Shown here in pieces: positions 18,801 through 27,931 of a stretch of 64,000 nucleotides of DNA (the first letter of the stretch is position 1; each line of letters starts with the position of its first letter). This DNA is from Cyclobacteriaceae bacterium (GTDB lineage: Bacteria; Bacteroidota; Bacteroidia; Cytophagales; Cyclobacteriaceae), in the NCBI GenBank assembly GCA_958296015.1, contig CATQIH010000001.1, positions 1 through 64,000 of the forward strand. The letters are read 5' to 3'. Below the pieces are notes generated by a model. It was not told the DNA's origin, did no database searches, and saw only the letters and a list, made by a program, of their open reading frames with translations. A program made the translations under genes and the position numbers.

Positions 18801-19203
18801 AAAAAGTAGTTGACGCTCTGCGTTGAGTCAAAATTGCTGGCCGCACATACGTAGATGTCCAGCCAGCCATCCTGGTTGATATCTACCATCGCCACGCCGG
18901 TGGCCCAGCGGGTAGTGCCCACTCCTGCTTCCTTGGTTACATCTTCAAAATTGAGGCCGCCCTGGTTGAGGTACAACGGCTGGACACCTGGTTGCCTGTA
19001 AAGAACAGATCGTCCAGCCCATCGTTGTTGACATCGCCCACACCCACGCCTCCTCCATTGTAGACGTAGTTGTAGTCAATGACGTTGAAAGAATCGTTTT
19101 CGGTAATGGTATTGGCAAAGGTGACGCCGGTTTTGGCAGAAGGCAACCGATGAAACAGCGTATCCTTCTGTTGGCAAGCCGCAAGAATAGTAAGACCATC
19201 CAA
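15852..19203 (-). pseudogene. FG-GAP/VCBS repeat protein with UnbV/ASPIC-like domain (CRTAC1 type), broken by frameshifts
   Basis: Read through its frameshifts, this is one protein of about 1100 residues. It has a probable lipoprotein start (LAACQQKD), many calcium-binding FG-GAP repeats (DVNNDGLDDLFFTGN, DYDLDGDLDMYLLTNG, DFDNDGYRDLLVTNG, DADGDGDQDLYVVSGG), and a middle ASPIC/UnbV-like segment (FLRIRLVGPPANATGLQTVVRLKYDGK). The frame changes near 19180, 18977, 18777 (a C7 tract on the coding strand), 18267 and 18077. Each is consistent with one missing or extra base, and homology continues across each junction. The largest intact frame is 15852-18065 (737 codons). These proteins are common in polysaccharide loci as secreted adhesion or binding proteins of unknown detailed role. 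Either the gene is inactive or this stretch has sequencing errors. Confidence 0.82.
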
Positions 19204-19323
19204 CCAGTAGTGTAGTATAGCGCACGATCTTGTTATTAAAAGTGAAGGGCGACAAGTTATATAATTAAACGGCGAATAGTCACAAAAATTTAGCTTTTAG
19301 TGTCTCGGTTAAATGATTACGTT

Positions 19324-19331
19324 TATATTTG
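19324..19331 (+). promoter_or_regulatory. Candidate Bacteroidetes -7 promoter element for the MFS gene
   Basis: TATATTTG matches TAnnTTTG exactly, 60 bp upstream of the MFS start at 19391. No clear -33 TTG is seen at the expected distance, so support is moderate. Confidence 0.45.
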
Positions 19332-19390
19332 AAATCTTGCTTTTCAATCTCAGCCTCACATAAAAACACAACTGAGCTAAGACGATCTTT

Positions 19391-20717
19391 ATGACACAAA
19401 ACACCAACATACCCTTAGTCCGAAAGCAGCTGCTTTTTCCTTTCATTGTGATTACCTCTTTGTTCTTTATGTGGGGCATTGCCAACGACCTCACCAACCC
19501 TATGGTATCGGCATTCAAGAAGGTGATGCCCGGAGTTATCTAACTTTGAGGCAGCGCTGGTGCAACTGGCGTTTTATGGGGGCTATGCCACGATGGCAAT
19601 CCCTGCCGCTATTTTTATCAGAAAGTACAGCTACAAAAAAGGGATTATCTTGGGCCTTGCGCTGTACGCTACCGGGGCCTTTCTGTTTTATCCTGCGGCG
19701 GCTTACGAAGAATTTGCCTTTTTTCTGGCTTCGCTCTATATTCTCACGTTTGGCCTGGCTTTTTTGGAGACCACCTCCAATCCTTTTATTCTGTCTATGG
19801 GAGATCCTGAAACAGCCACGCAGCGCCTGAACCTTTCTCAGGCTTTCAACCCGATGGGTTCCCTACTGGGGATGTTGGTGGCCCAAATATTTGTCATACA
19901 GTCTCTTCGCTCGGATGACTACTCGGCTGAAGCTTATGATGCCCTGGATGCGTTAGAAAAATCTGCCATTCGTGAGAACGACCTGGGCATCATTAGCTAT
20001 CCCTATATCGGGCTTGGCGTACTGGTTATAGTTATATTGATCGTCATCGTACTCACAAAATTTCCTGCGGTGAAGGAAGATGCCAGGATGACGATCAGGG
20101 CGGCCTTTTCTAAACTAAGACAGAACAGCCGATACTACGAAGGAGTGATTGCACAGGCATTTTATGTAGGAGCGCAGATCATGTGCTGGACTTTTATTTT
20201 TCAATATGTAGATTATCTGAACACCAGTCGTTCCTATGCTGATCAACTGACTGCTACCTGGTACAATATGGCTGCTATGATATCTTTTCTCTCCGGGCGA
20301 TGGCTGTGTACCTGGATTATGCGCTACGTAAACGATGCCAGGCTGATGTTGTGGTTTTCCATAGGCGGTGTGTGCTTCTGTGCAGGTGCCGTTTTATTGC
20401 CCGACATGCTCGGTCTGTATTCCCTGGTGGCCATTAGTATCTGCATGTCGCTGATGTTTCCTACCATTTACGGGATTGCCCTGAAAGGCATGGGCGATGA
20501 AGCCAAATTAGGTTCGGCCGGTTTGGTGATGGCTATTGTAGGCGGGGCCTTGATGCCTCCGCTACAGGCATCGATACTGGACTGGGGCGGTCCCGGGTTT
20601 TCCGATGTAGCCATACTTGGGTTTATACCGGAGGTAAAATTCTCCTTTGTGTTGCCTCTACTCTGTCTGGCTGTGGTAGGGGTGTATAGTTATCGTTCCA
20701 TAAACCGCGCGGGATAA
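19391..20717 (+). pseudogene. FucP-like sugar:H+ MFS permease, single frameshift near its 5' end
   Basis: The ATG at 19391 opens MTQNTNIPLVRKQLLFPFIV ITSLFFMWGIANDLTNPMV, the classic N-terminus of the L-fucose permease family. After FKKVMP the frame is lost near 19531 (an extra G in CCCGGAG). It resumes one base later as LSNFEAALVQLAFYGGYATM and stays open to 20717. The rest has the family features: FLETTSNPFILSMGDPETATQRLNLSQAFNPMGS, about 12 membrane segments, and a C-terminal half with FPTIYGIALKGMG. The role would be uptake of L-fucose or a similar sugar across the inner membrane, fitting the fucose isomerase at 29252-30958. A one-base sequencing error would restore a normal gene of about 440 residues. 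Confidence 0.85.
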
Positions 20718-20984
20718 ACGTTGGCACGCAAGACTGACAAGAGTACACCATTAAGTACTGACTCAAATTAAATTACAATTTTCAAAAAACCGCGCGGCGG
20801 ACCGCAAATCTCAAATAAACGCCAAGCACTAACCACATAACAAACCATAAATAAAAAGATGTTTTGGTAATTCTAATTTAGCATTTGAATATTGTTTGTT
20901 TTTTGTTATTTGGTTTTTGTCATTTTTTTTTGATTAAGTACTTATCATGCTGCTTATCGTAATTTATATTCTTAAACCATCATC

Positions 20985-22073
20985 ATGAAAACACAGAGAC
21001 GCAATTTCATCCAAAAAGCGGGAATCATCGCCGCATCAACGGCCTTTTTACCCAACGCCTTATGGTCTGCAACACGCCGGAAAAAAGAAAAACTAGGGGT
21101 TGCCCTTGTAGGCTTGGGCTACTACAGTACCGACCTGCTCGCGTCTGCCCTACAGCTAACCCAGCATTGTGCACTCAAGGGCATTGTGACTGGTAGCCCC
21201 GAAAAAATTCCGGTGTGGCAGCAGAAGTATGGTATCGCTGATAAAAATGTTTACGATTACAAAAACTTTGACAGTATAGCCAACAATCCCGATATCGATG
21301 TGGTCTATGTGGTGCTGCCTCCCTCGATGCATGCCGAATATACCATACGGGCGGCAAAAGCCGGAAAGCACGTATGGTGTGAAAAACCCATGGCACCTTC
21401 TGTTGCAGCGTGTCAGTCTATGATCAAAGCCTGTGATTCCAATAAGGTAAAACTGGCCATAGGCTATCGCTGCCAGCACGACCCCAACATTCAGGCATAT
21501 ATGAAAGTGGGCAGGGAAAGGCCGTTTGGCAAGATTCTGATGGTTAATTCCGCGGCAGGTTATTTTGACGGGCGAACCGACCACTGGAAGCAGAGCAAGG
21601 CTTTGGGCGGCGGTGCGATGGGTGATATGGGCGTTTATGCCCTGCAAGGCGCACGGCTGGCTACGGGCGAGGAACCCATCTCCGTTTTAGCACAATCCTA
21701 TACCACCCGGCCAAAGGTGTATGACGAAGTGGAGGAAACCATGATGTTCCAGCTCGAGTTTCCAAGCGGTGCCCGTGCGGCCTGTCAAACCAGTTTTGGC
21801 ATCCCCATGAACTATCTAAAGATAAGTTACGAAAAGGGATGGCTACAAATGGAGCCACAATCTGCGTACAGCGGTAACAAAGGCGTGATGTCGGATGGAG
21901 CCCTGATTGATTATCCTATAGAAAACCAGCAAGCCAAACAAATGGATGAGGATGCCGTAGCCATTTTAAACAACAAAGACTTGTTGGTACCCGGCCAGGA
22001 AGGATTGCGGGATATTCGTGTGGTAGAAGCTATCTATAAATCGGCTGAAAAAAACTGTGCGATCAACGTATAA
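20985..22073 (+). CDS. Gfo/Idh/MocA family oxidoreductase with Tat-type signal
   Basis: The 362-residue protein begins with a twin-arginine-type leader (QRRNFIQKAGIIAASTAFL), so it is probably exported folded with its cofactor. The Rossmann domain follows: LGVALVGLGYYSTDLLASAL for NAD(P) binding, then VDVVYVVLPPSMHAEYTIRAAKAGKHVWCEKPMA, in which the EKP lysine is the family's catalytic residue. The C-terminal alpha/beta domain contains GGGAMGDMGVYALQGARLATG. Members resemble glucose-fructose oxidoreductase and sugar dehydrogenases. The substrate is unknown. It lies 267 bp after the permease gene; the spacer is AT-rich with no clear signal. Confidence 0.88.
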   Translation: MKTQRRNFIQKAGIIAASTAFLPNALWSATRRKKEKLGVALVGLGYYSTDLLASALQLTQHCALKGIVTGSPEKIPVWQQKYGIADKNVYDYKNFDSIANNPDIDVVYVVLPPSMHAEYTIRAAKAGKHVWCEKPMAPSVAACQSMIKACDSNKVKLAIGYRCQHDPNIQAYMKVGRERPFGKILMVNSAAGYFDGRTDHWKQSKALGGGAMGDMGVYALQGARLATGEEPISVLAQSYTTRPKVYDEVEETMMFQLEFPSGARAACQTSFGIPMNYLKISYEKGWLQMEPQSAYSGNKGVMSDGALIDYPIENQQAKQMDEDAVAILNNKDLLVPGQEGLRDIRVVEAIYKSAEKNCAINV

Positions 22074-22501
22074 CTTGCCTGAAAACGCCTAGGGTTACGC
22101 TGTTCAAAGGTGAGTATACCCGGGGTGGTGACAAATATCTTGCTCCCAAACGAGTTAGTGCCAGTCATAGAGACGACTGGGGGGGGGGCTTTGCTGGTTG
22201 CCTAGACTGAGTAAGGCAGTCATACAAAGTGCTGAACATCATGCTCTCAGAAATATCAGAAAAACCAATGGTGAAGTCCAATACAATAGCGTTCTTAAAA
22301 GAAATAAGCTAACCGTAAAAACTACAGTTAGCTTTCTTAAAGAAGCCCGTTTGCTGATACAGATCACAAAACTTTATCTCATTTCGTTTGCACTTAACGT
22401 AAAAATTACGACATTACCTCTCAAGTTCAACACTGCAAATTTTTTAAAGATAACTTTTTAACGATCACTCATTTTATCAATATTCTAAAAAACCTTTACC
22501 T
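22074..22501. other. Intergenic region with a weak hairpin and a G10 tract
   Basis: About 430 bases without a convincing gene. A run of ten G residues lies at about 22179-22188, just after a CCAGTC/GACTGG inverted pair. A weak hairpin AAGCTAAC (22306-22313) and GTTAGCTT (22327-22334), followed by TCTT, may act as a terminator for the oxidoreductase gene. The last 100 bp are AT-rich leader sequence for the next gene. Confidence 0.4.
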
Positions 22502-25500
22502 ATGAAAAAACTATACTTTCCTCCAGCATCCTGTGCCCGTTGGCTGCTTTCTGCCACAGGCATGGTACTGTTGTTGCTTTGCACTTTTCTTTCAGCACAG
22601 GCACAAGGCTATGACTATGATGACCCAGCCACCTGGGACGTGTATCGACCCGGCGATCTGGCCGTCACAACGGTGGCCGACCCTGCGGCCGAAGGGGACT
22701 CGGCTCTGCAAATTACTACCCTGATGCCTCGCAGCAACTGGTGGGAATCTATCGTGCAGACCTTTCAAAATCAGTCTTTAGCAGACGCTGCCGGAACTAA
22801 ACATACCATCACATTTCGTTACCGGGCCGATGAAGCCCGCCAAATACGCCTGTCCATCCAATCGCGTCCGCTAAATACCTACGGCAGCAATGACACTAAA
22901 TACTACAGTGACTTTCTGCAAGCCACCAACGAGTACCAGACCTTCAGCTATACTTTTGAGTCGGTTGCTACCGTGCCCTCTATCGTGTATGTAGGCTTCC
23001 TGGTGGGTGGTAGCGAAGTACCGATCTACCTGGATACCATCACGATGGCATCTGAGGCCATTACACCGGAAACCGGCGGTGGCAACTTCGATGACCTCTC
23101 AAAGTGGAACGCATATCCCGAAGGAGGCATGGAGCTGGTGAAGGCTGATGATGCGCAGGCATCCGGCGGAGAAGCCATCCGGGCCACCGTTTTGCAAGTA
23201 CAGGAAAACTGGTGGCAAGCCGGTGTGCAGACCATCCAGAACGAATCGGTGCCCGACGAAGCCGGTAAACGTTATACCGTATCATTTCGTTACCGTGCCG
23301 ATGAAAACCGGCAGGTACGCTTATCGTTGCAATCAAGGCCGTTGGATACATATGGTAGCAGCGATACCAAATATTACAACGAATTTTTGCAGGCTACCAC
23401 GCAGTATCAGCAATTTACTTATACTTTCAGTTCGGTCGCTATGGTACCTTCTACCATCCACCTGCTGTTGATGATGGGCGACAATGACGTGCCGCTGTAC
23501 TTTGACGACATCAATATCAAAGAGGCAAAAACCAAAAGAATAACCAACGCCACCTTTTACGTCAACCCTAACGGAAATGATGATAACTCCGGTGAGGCCA
23601 ACACCCCGAAAGGAGCCTGGAAGACAATCACCTACGCGGTCAGTCAACTCATCGGGGGAGATACCCTACTGCTTGCCGACGGTCTTTACCAAGAGAACAA
23701 CCTGACGGTAGATGGCATCAATGGCAGTCCGGAAGCGTATACAGTCATCAAATCGATCAATCGCTGGGGAGCTAAGGTGGAGAAAACGACGGAATATGGC
23801 AACGTGTTTCCAATACTGAACTGTTCCTATATCGTAGTAGACGGTATAGAAGTATTCAACAACCGCGAGGGCACTAACAATAAGTCTGCCGGCCTTGAGA
23901 TCAGCGGCTCTCATCACACGATCGTGAAGAACGTCTACGCCCACGATTGCGGCTGCAACGGCATCAGCGGTCGGGAGTCAGACTATATGACCTTTGAGCG
24001 CAATATCATGCGTGATAATGCGAAGAAGAGTGAATACAACTGTAGCGGCATGAGCATTTACCAGCCGATTGCCATCGACGACAAACCTGGCTATCACCTG
24101 ATTATTCGTAATAATGTCGCCTTTGAGAATGAATGTCGCCTCCCTTTTACTCCCCTGGGGTTCACCGTGCCTACCGACGGCAACGGCATCATTCTGGACG
24201 ATTTCAACCAGACCCAGAGCGAAGGCGTACCAGCCTTCACAGCAGCTACACTGGTAGAGAATAACCTGTCGTTCAATAACGGTGGTGCCGGTATCAAAAT
24301 CTTTGAAGCGTCCAATATCACGGTGCGTAGCAATACTGCCTGGCATAATAGCTACGTGCTGGAAGAGTTTACCAGCAATATTGGAGAAATCGGACTACAG
24401 CAGGTGAGCGGTGAGTTGAACGTCTACAACAACATCATGGTCAAAAGCTTCCGCCAGCGGGGACACGGGTTTATCCTACAGGCAAAAACCGGTGCGACGG
24501 CTACCTTGGCCAGCAACCTCATCGTGGGTAGCACACGCTACGAAGGCACCACACCTACGCTCCGCGACAACCAGATCGTGACTGACGACAGGCAATCGTA
24601 CCCGGCATTTGCTAACGCTACCGACAATGTAGAGCTTACGACTCTTGATGGCTTCAAAGCCTACTTCGGGCTGCGTGAAACCAGTCCGGCCCTGGATGCC
24701 GGTGATGCCGATCTAGCTCCGGCTACTGATCTGAACGGGGTGACCCGTCCGGTAGGCGATGGTGTGGACATCGGGGCTTACGAAGGACCGGTGGAAGGCG
24801 TAGAGCCCCTGCCCGGCGACGAGCTGCTCACCGCAGAGATAGAAAGCACAACCCTGAACATTGTCATCGATGGCCAACGAGAGGGAGCTTACACAGGTGA
24901 GACCTATGCGTTGAGCAAAACCGCGGTGGCTCCTGACAGTAGCCTGAGCATCGCAGCGCAGTGGACCAGCCTTTGGGACGACGAATACCTATACTTCTAC
25001 GTTGATGTGACCGATGATGACCGGCGCAACGATTCTGAAAATACTTCTGAAGACGATGGCGTAGAGATCTACATCGACGCTGACAACTCGCGTGATTCTA
25101 CCTACGGAGCCAACGATTTCCGCTATATCATAGGATGGAACGACAACACCGTAGTAGAATCAGTCCGGGGAGCCACCGACGGAGTAGCATCGGCTGTGGC
25201 GGATACTGACGGGGGCTACCGCGTGGAAGTAGCCATTCCCTGGACGACGCTGGGCGTAAGTCCTGCCGACAGTGCTCGGCTAGGCATAGACCTGCAAGTG
25301 AACGACGATGACGCAGGTGGAGCACGCGATAGTAAGATTGCCTGGCAGGCCCAGCAAGGCGATACGTACCCCTACTTGTTTGGCGAAGCCGTGTTGCTAA
25401 GCGTGATCCCGCCCCCCGGTATTGCCACTACCACCACAGCTATCACCATAGACGGCTCTGCCGAAACATCGTGGGATGAGGTGGCTACTTACAACATAGC

Positions 25501-27070
25501 CAACAAAGTAAAGCCTACTGTCACTGATAGTGCTGATCTGTCGGCCAACTGGCGTGCTCTGTGGGATTCCACCAACCTCTACCTCTTTGTGGCGGTGACT
25601 GACGACGATCTGCAAAACGACTCCAAAAACTGGTACAACGACGATGGAGTGGAAATCTACATCGATGCCGATAACGCCAAAAGCCAGACCTACGGCAGCA
25701 ACGATTACCAGATCACTATCGGCTGGAACAATGGTGATTCCATCATCGATACAAAAGGCAACCTGGGAGCCGGGGCTGTTGCCTCGGTAGTAGATACCGA
25801 CAATGGCTATAACGTGGAAGTGGCTATTCCCTGGAGCGCACTGAAAGCAACTCCAATCGCCGGTTTGTTCTTCGGACTGGATGTGCATGTGATTGACGAC
25901 GATGAAGGAGGCAGCGTGAGCGGCAAGCTGGCCTGGTTTGCCAACATTGATGAATCATACCGCAATCCTTCGCTGTTTGGTACTGCTTACCTAGCAGATG
26001 CTTTACCTACTGGCAAGGAGATTCCTGGTAAGATTGAAGCCGAAAACTTTCAAAATGCATCAGGTGGTAACGTTGTCCCGTCTGATGACGACGATACCCA
26101 AGCAGTGGAAGACATCAACTATGGCGACTATCTGGACTATGAACTGACGGTACAACAAGCCGGAATGTATCGCTTTACTTACCGGGTGGCCCGCGAACGG
26201 GGCGGATGGGTAGCCTTCAGCATTCAGCAGAGCGATAAGGTACTACACTACGGCAAGCTACTGCGTCCCTTAGCCACTAATCAGTGGACTGACATAGAAG
26301 CCTATGCCTACCTGGAAGCTGGTGCGCAGACGTTGCGGATTCAGTCTATAGGAAGAAAGTGGAAGCTCAACTGGTTTGCCGCCGAACCGGTAGACATGAC
26401 GTTGCCCGGCAAAATTGAGGCTGAAGCCTTTGCCGAATCGGGTGGATACATTCCTGTGCTACCCAGTGGAGACACAGATGGAACAGCAGCGATCACCTTC
26501 CCGGGAAAAGGCTCTTTCGTTACTTACCCGGTGACGGTGGCCCAGGCGGGTACTTACATATTCACCTTCCGGCTACGCACGGTTAGCCAGGCATCTTTTC
26601 TTTTGCAGCTAGGTGACCAGACCTTACAAAAGGTAAAGGCAAAACGAAATAACCGTGATCTCTTTGGCTGGCAGGAGGTGACTGTCACTGCGAAGCTTCC
26701 TACGGGCGACCATACGCTACGCCTGGTGAGCCAGCAGACGGGTGGCAGCCTCAACTGGTGGCAAGCTGAATTGGTCGGAAACAATGCACGCATGGCTGAA
26801 TCTACCCGAGAGAAACCGGGAATTACCCTTGACGTACCATTTTCCGTATACCCCAATCCGACGCGGGGAACAGTGCAGCTTACATGGCCTGCTTCCACAC
26901 ACACACAAGTAAAGGTATATGACTTATTAGGACGATCTGTCCGCAGCTATGAATATGCAGATGCGCAAACTCGGACACTTAATCTACAGGGACTGCCCGA
27001 AGGCGTATACCTGATTCGGGTGAAGTCTGACGGAGGGGAATTCCAGGAACGTATTATATTAGAACGTTGA
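22502..27070 (+). CDS. Secreted 1522-residue parallel beta-helix protein with CBM4/9-, CBM9- and CBM6-like modules and T9SS sorting domain
   Basis: After a signal peptide (about 1-35) come two similar CBM4/9-like sandwiches (about 36-180 and 195-338, each with ITFRYRADE/VSFRYRADE and a DTYGSxDTKYY motif). A right-handed beta-helix follows (about 350-755), starting with TFYVNPNGNDDNSG and containing repeated VENNLSFNN, VRSNTAWHN and VYNNIMV turns, as in PL9/PL1-type lyases and related DUF1565 proteins. Two CBM9-like domains (about 775-1160), two CBM6/35-like domains (about 1174-1420) and a sorting domain (from about 1446, FSVYPNPTRG) complete it. It most likely cuts or binds an acidic polysaccharide outside the cell. 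Whether the helix is catalytic cannot be decided by eye. The C-terminal third is closely similar to the first gene of the window. A terminator follows directly. Confidence 0.85.
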   Translation: MKKLYFPPASCARWLLSATGMVLLLLCTFLSAQAQGYDYDDPATWDVYRPGDLAVTTVADPAAEGDSALQITTLMPRSNWWESIVQTFQNQSLADAAGTKHTITFRYRADEARQIRLSIQSRPLNTYGSNDTKYYSDFLQATNEYQTFSYTFESVATVPSIVYVGFLVGGSEVPIYLDTITMASEAITPETGGGNFDDLSKWNAYPEGGMELVKADDAQASGGEAIRATVLQVQENWWQAGVQTIQNESVPDEAGKRYTVSFRYRADENRQVRLSLQSRPLDTYGSSDTKYYNEFLQATTQYQQFTYTFSSVAMVPSTIHLLLMMGDNDVPLYFDDINIKEAKTKRITNATFYVNPNGNDDNSGEANTPKGAWKTITYAVSQLIGGDTLLLADGLYQENNLTVDGINGSPEAYTVIKSINRWGAKVEKTTEYGNVFPILNCSYIVVDGIEVFNNREGTNNKSAGLEISGSHHTIVKNVYAHDCGCNGISGRESDYMTFERNIMRDNAKKSEYNCSGMSIYQPIAIDDKPGYHLIIRNNVAFENECRLPFTPLGFTVPTDGNGIILDDFNQTQSEGVPAFTAATLVENNLSFNNGGAGIKIFEASNITVRSNTAWHNSYVLEEFTSNIGEIGLQQVSGELNVYNNIMVKSFRQRGHGFILQAKTGATATLASNLIVGSTRYEGTTPTLRDNQIVTDDRQSYPAFANATDNVELTTLDGFKAYFGLRETSPALDAGDADLAPATDLNGVTRPVGDGVDIGAYEGPVEGVEPLPGDELLTAEIESTTLNIVIDGQREGAYTGETYALSKTAVAPDSSLSIAAQWTSLWDDEYLYFYVDVTDDDRRNDSENTSEDDGVEIYIDADNSRDSTYGANDFRYIIGWNDNTVVESVRGATDGVASAVADTDGGYRVEVAIPWTTLGVSPADSARLGIDLQVNDDDAGGARDSKIAWQAQQGDTYPYLFGEAVLLSVIPPPGIATTTTAITIDGSAETSWDEVATYNIANKVKPTVTDSADLSANWRALWDSTNLYLFVAVTDDDLQNDSKNWYNDDGVEIYIDADNAKSQTYGSNDYQITIGWNNGDSIIDTKGNLGAGAVASVVDTDNGYNVEVAIPWSALKATPIAGLFFGLDVHVIDDDEGGSVSGKLAWFANIDESYRNPSLFGTAYLADALPTGKEIPGKIEAENFQNASGGNVVPSDDDDTQAVEDINYGDYLDYELTVQQAGMYRFTYRVARERGGWVAFSIQQSDKVLHYGKLLRPLATNQWTDIEAYAYLEAGAQTLRIQSIGRKWKLNWFAAEPVDMTLPGKIEAEAFAESGGYIPVLPSGDTDGTAAITFPGKGSFVTYPVTVAQAGTYIFTFRLRTVSQASFLLQLGDQTLQKVKAKRNNRDLFGWQEVTVTAKLPTGDHTLRLVSQQTGGSLNWWQAELVGNNARMAESTREKPGITLDVPFSVYPNPTRGTVQLTWPASTHTQVKVYDLLGRSVRSYEYADAQTRTLNLQGLPEGVYLIRVKSDGGEFQERIILER

Positions 27071-27092
27071 TAATTATTAGGTTGTATGTAAC

Positions 27093-27125
27093 AAAAAACC
27101 ACTTTCGCCTCGGAAGTGGTTTTTT
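27093..27125. terminator. Bidirectional terminator between converging genes
   Basis: A 12-bp stem AAAAAACCACTT (27093-27104) with AAGTGGTTTTTT (27114-27125) and a 9-base loop. The A and T runs on each side allow it to serve both the beta-helix gene (plus) and the Nudix regulator (minus), whose stop codon overlaps the right arm. Confidence 0.88.
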
Positions 27126-27849
27126 ATAGGGTAAAAAATGCTGTCTGCTCAGAGGAGGTTCTGTACTTTTCAGCATCAAACTGGTAGAGAATCGCCTTAC
27201 GGTGATTCACTCCGTCCTGCTTTTCGTTAAGCTTTTTAAGCACATCCATCTTTAATATTTTCTTTCTGAAATTGCGGTTATCTAATTCCACCCCCAGAAT
27301 AGCCTCGTAGATATCCTGTAGCTGGCGAAGTGAGAACTTATCTGGAAGCAGCTCGAAGCCAATGGGTTCGTAGCGGAGTTTGAGTTTGAGCTTGTCGAGT
27401 GATGCTTCTACGATCTCATTATGGTCGTAAGGAAGCAGTGGCTTGTCTTGCAGATCAAACCAGCGAGCCTCCAGGGCTTCACTTTTGAAACTACACAACT
27501 CAAACTGAAAGGGATTGACCAAAGCGTAATAACCTACGGTTATTGTTCGTGCGTGTGGAAAACGATCTATTTCTCCAAAAGCAGCCACCTGCTCCAGATA
27601 CACATTGGTGAGGTTGGCCATGTCTTTGAGGATTCGCAACGGGGCTTCCGATAACCTTTCGTCTTTCAAAACAAATCCACCAGGAAGTGCCCAGGTACCC
27701 CCTGTGCTTTCCAGCTTACGATTGACTAATAAAATTTTGAGTTTCCTCTCCTCAAAACCAAAAATAACACAGTCGGTAGAGACTGCCTCCAGGATATTCT
27801 CAGTATTACCGAGATACGTTTTCTTGAGTGTTTTTTTAGAGATAGCAAT
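27124..27849 (-). CDS. Nudix-domain transcriptional regulator (NrtR/AraR type), start codon unusual
   Basis: The conserved N-terminus reads KKTLKKTYLGNTENILEAVS then TWALPGGFVLKDERLSEAPL. It lies upstream of the first ordinary start (TTG at 27669), so the gene must begin near 27849, where only ATT is in frame just after a stop codon. Alternatively, a TTG one frame over with an A7 tract miscounted by one base would fit. The Nudix box is degenerate: the REUxEE core is RILKDM, so hydrolysis is unlikely. The C-terminal half holds a winged helix (FSLRQLQDIYEAILGVELDNRNFRKKILKMDVL). Nudix regulators of this type control NAD or L-arabinose genes in other bacteria, AraR in Bacteroides being one example. 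Here it follows carbohydrate genes on the same strand and may sense a sugar or sugar phosphate. A TAAGTTTG promoter element sits 42 bp upstream. Confidence 0.8.
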   Translation of the reverse strand: MAISKKTLKKTYLGNTENILEAVSTDCVIFGFEERKLKILLVNRKLESTGGTWALPGGFVLKDERLSEAPLRILKDMANLTNVYLEQVAAFGEIDRFPHARTITVGYYALVNPFQFELCSFKSEALEARWFDLQDKPLLPYDHNEIVEASLDKLKLKLRYEPIGFELLPDKFSLRQLQDIYEAILGVELDNRNFRKKILKMDVLKKLNEKQDGVNHRKAILYQFDAEKYRTSSEQTAFFTL

Positions 27850-27890
27850 AAATGGTTAGTATAAAAAAAACTAAGGTAAAGACTATTTTG

Positions 27891-27898
27891 CAAACTTA
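27891..27898 (-). promoter_or_regulatory. Candidate Bacteroidetes -7 promoter element for the Nudix regulator
   Basis: On the minus strand the sequence is TAAGTTTG, an exact TAnnTTTG match. It lies 42 bp before the proposed start and within the 82-bp gap after the DUF6786-like gene. A clear -33 element is not seen. Confidence 0.5.
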
Positions 27899-27931
27899 GC
27901 AAATTGATTTTAATTATTTACTCAATAAGTA

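Noticed and set aside
20718-20984. Possible regulatory RNA or promoter in the gap before the Gfo/Idh/MocA gene
   Set aside because: The gap is AT-rich with one GC-rich patch (CCGCGCGGCGG), but I found no stable stem with a T-run and no TAnnTTTG match.
22198-22461. An 87-codon open frame before the beta-helix gene
   Set aside because: It starts beside a G10 tract in AT-rich leader sequence, has no signal peptide or recognisable motif, and its composition fits non-coding DNA.
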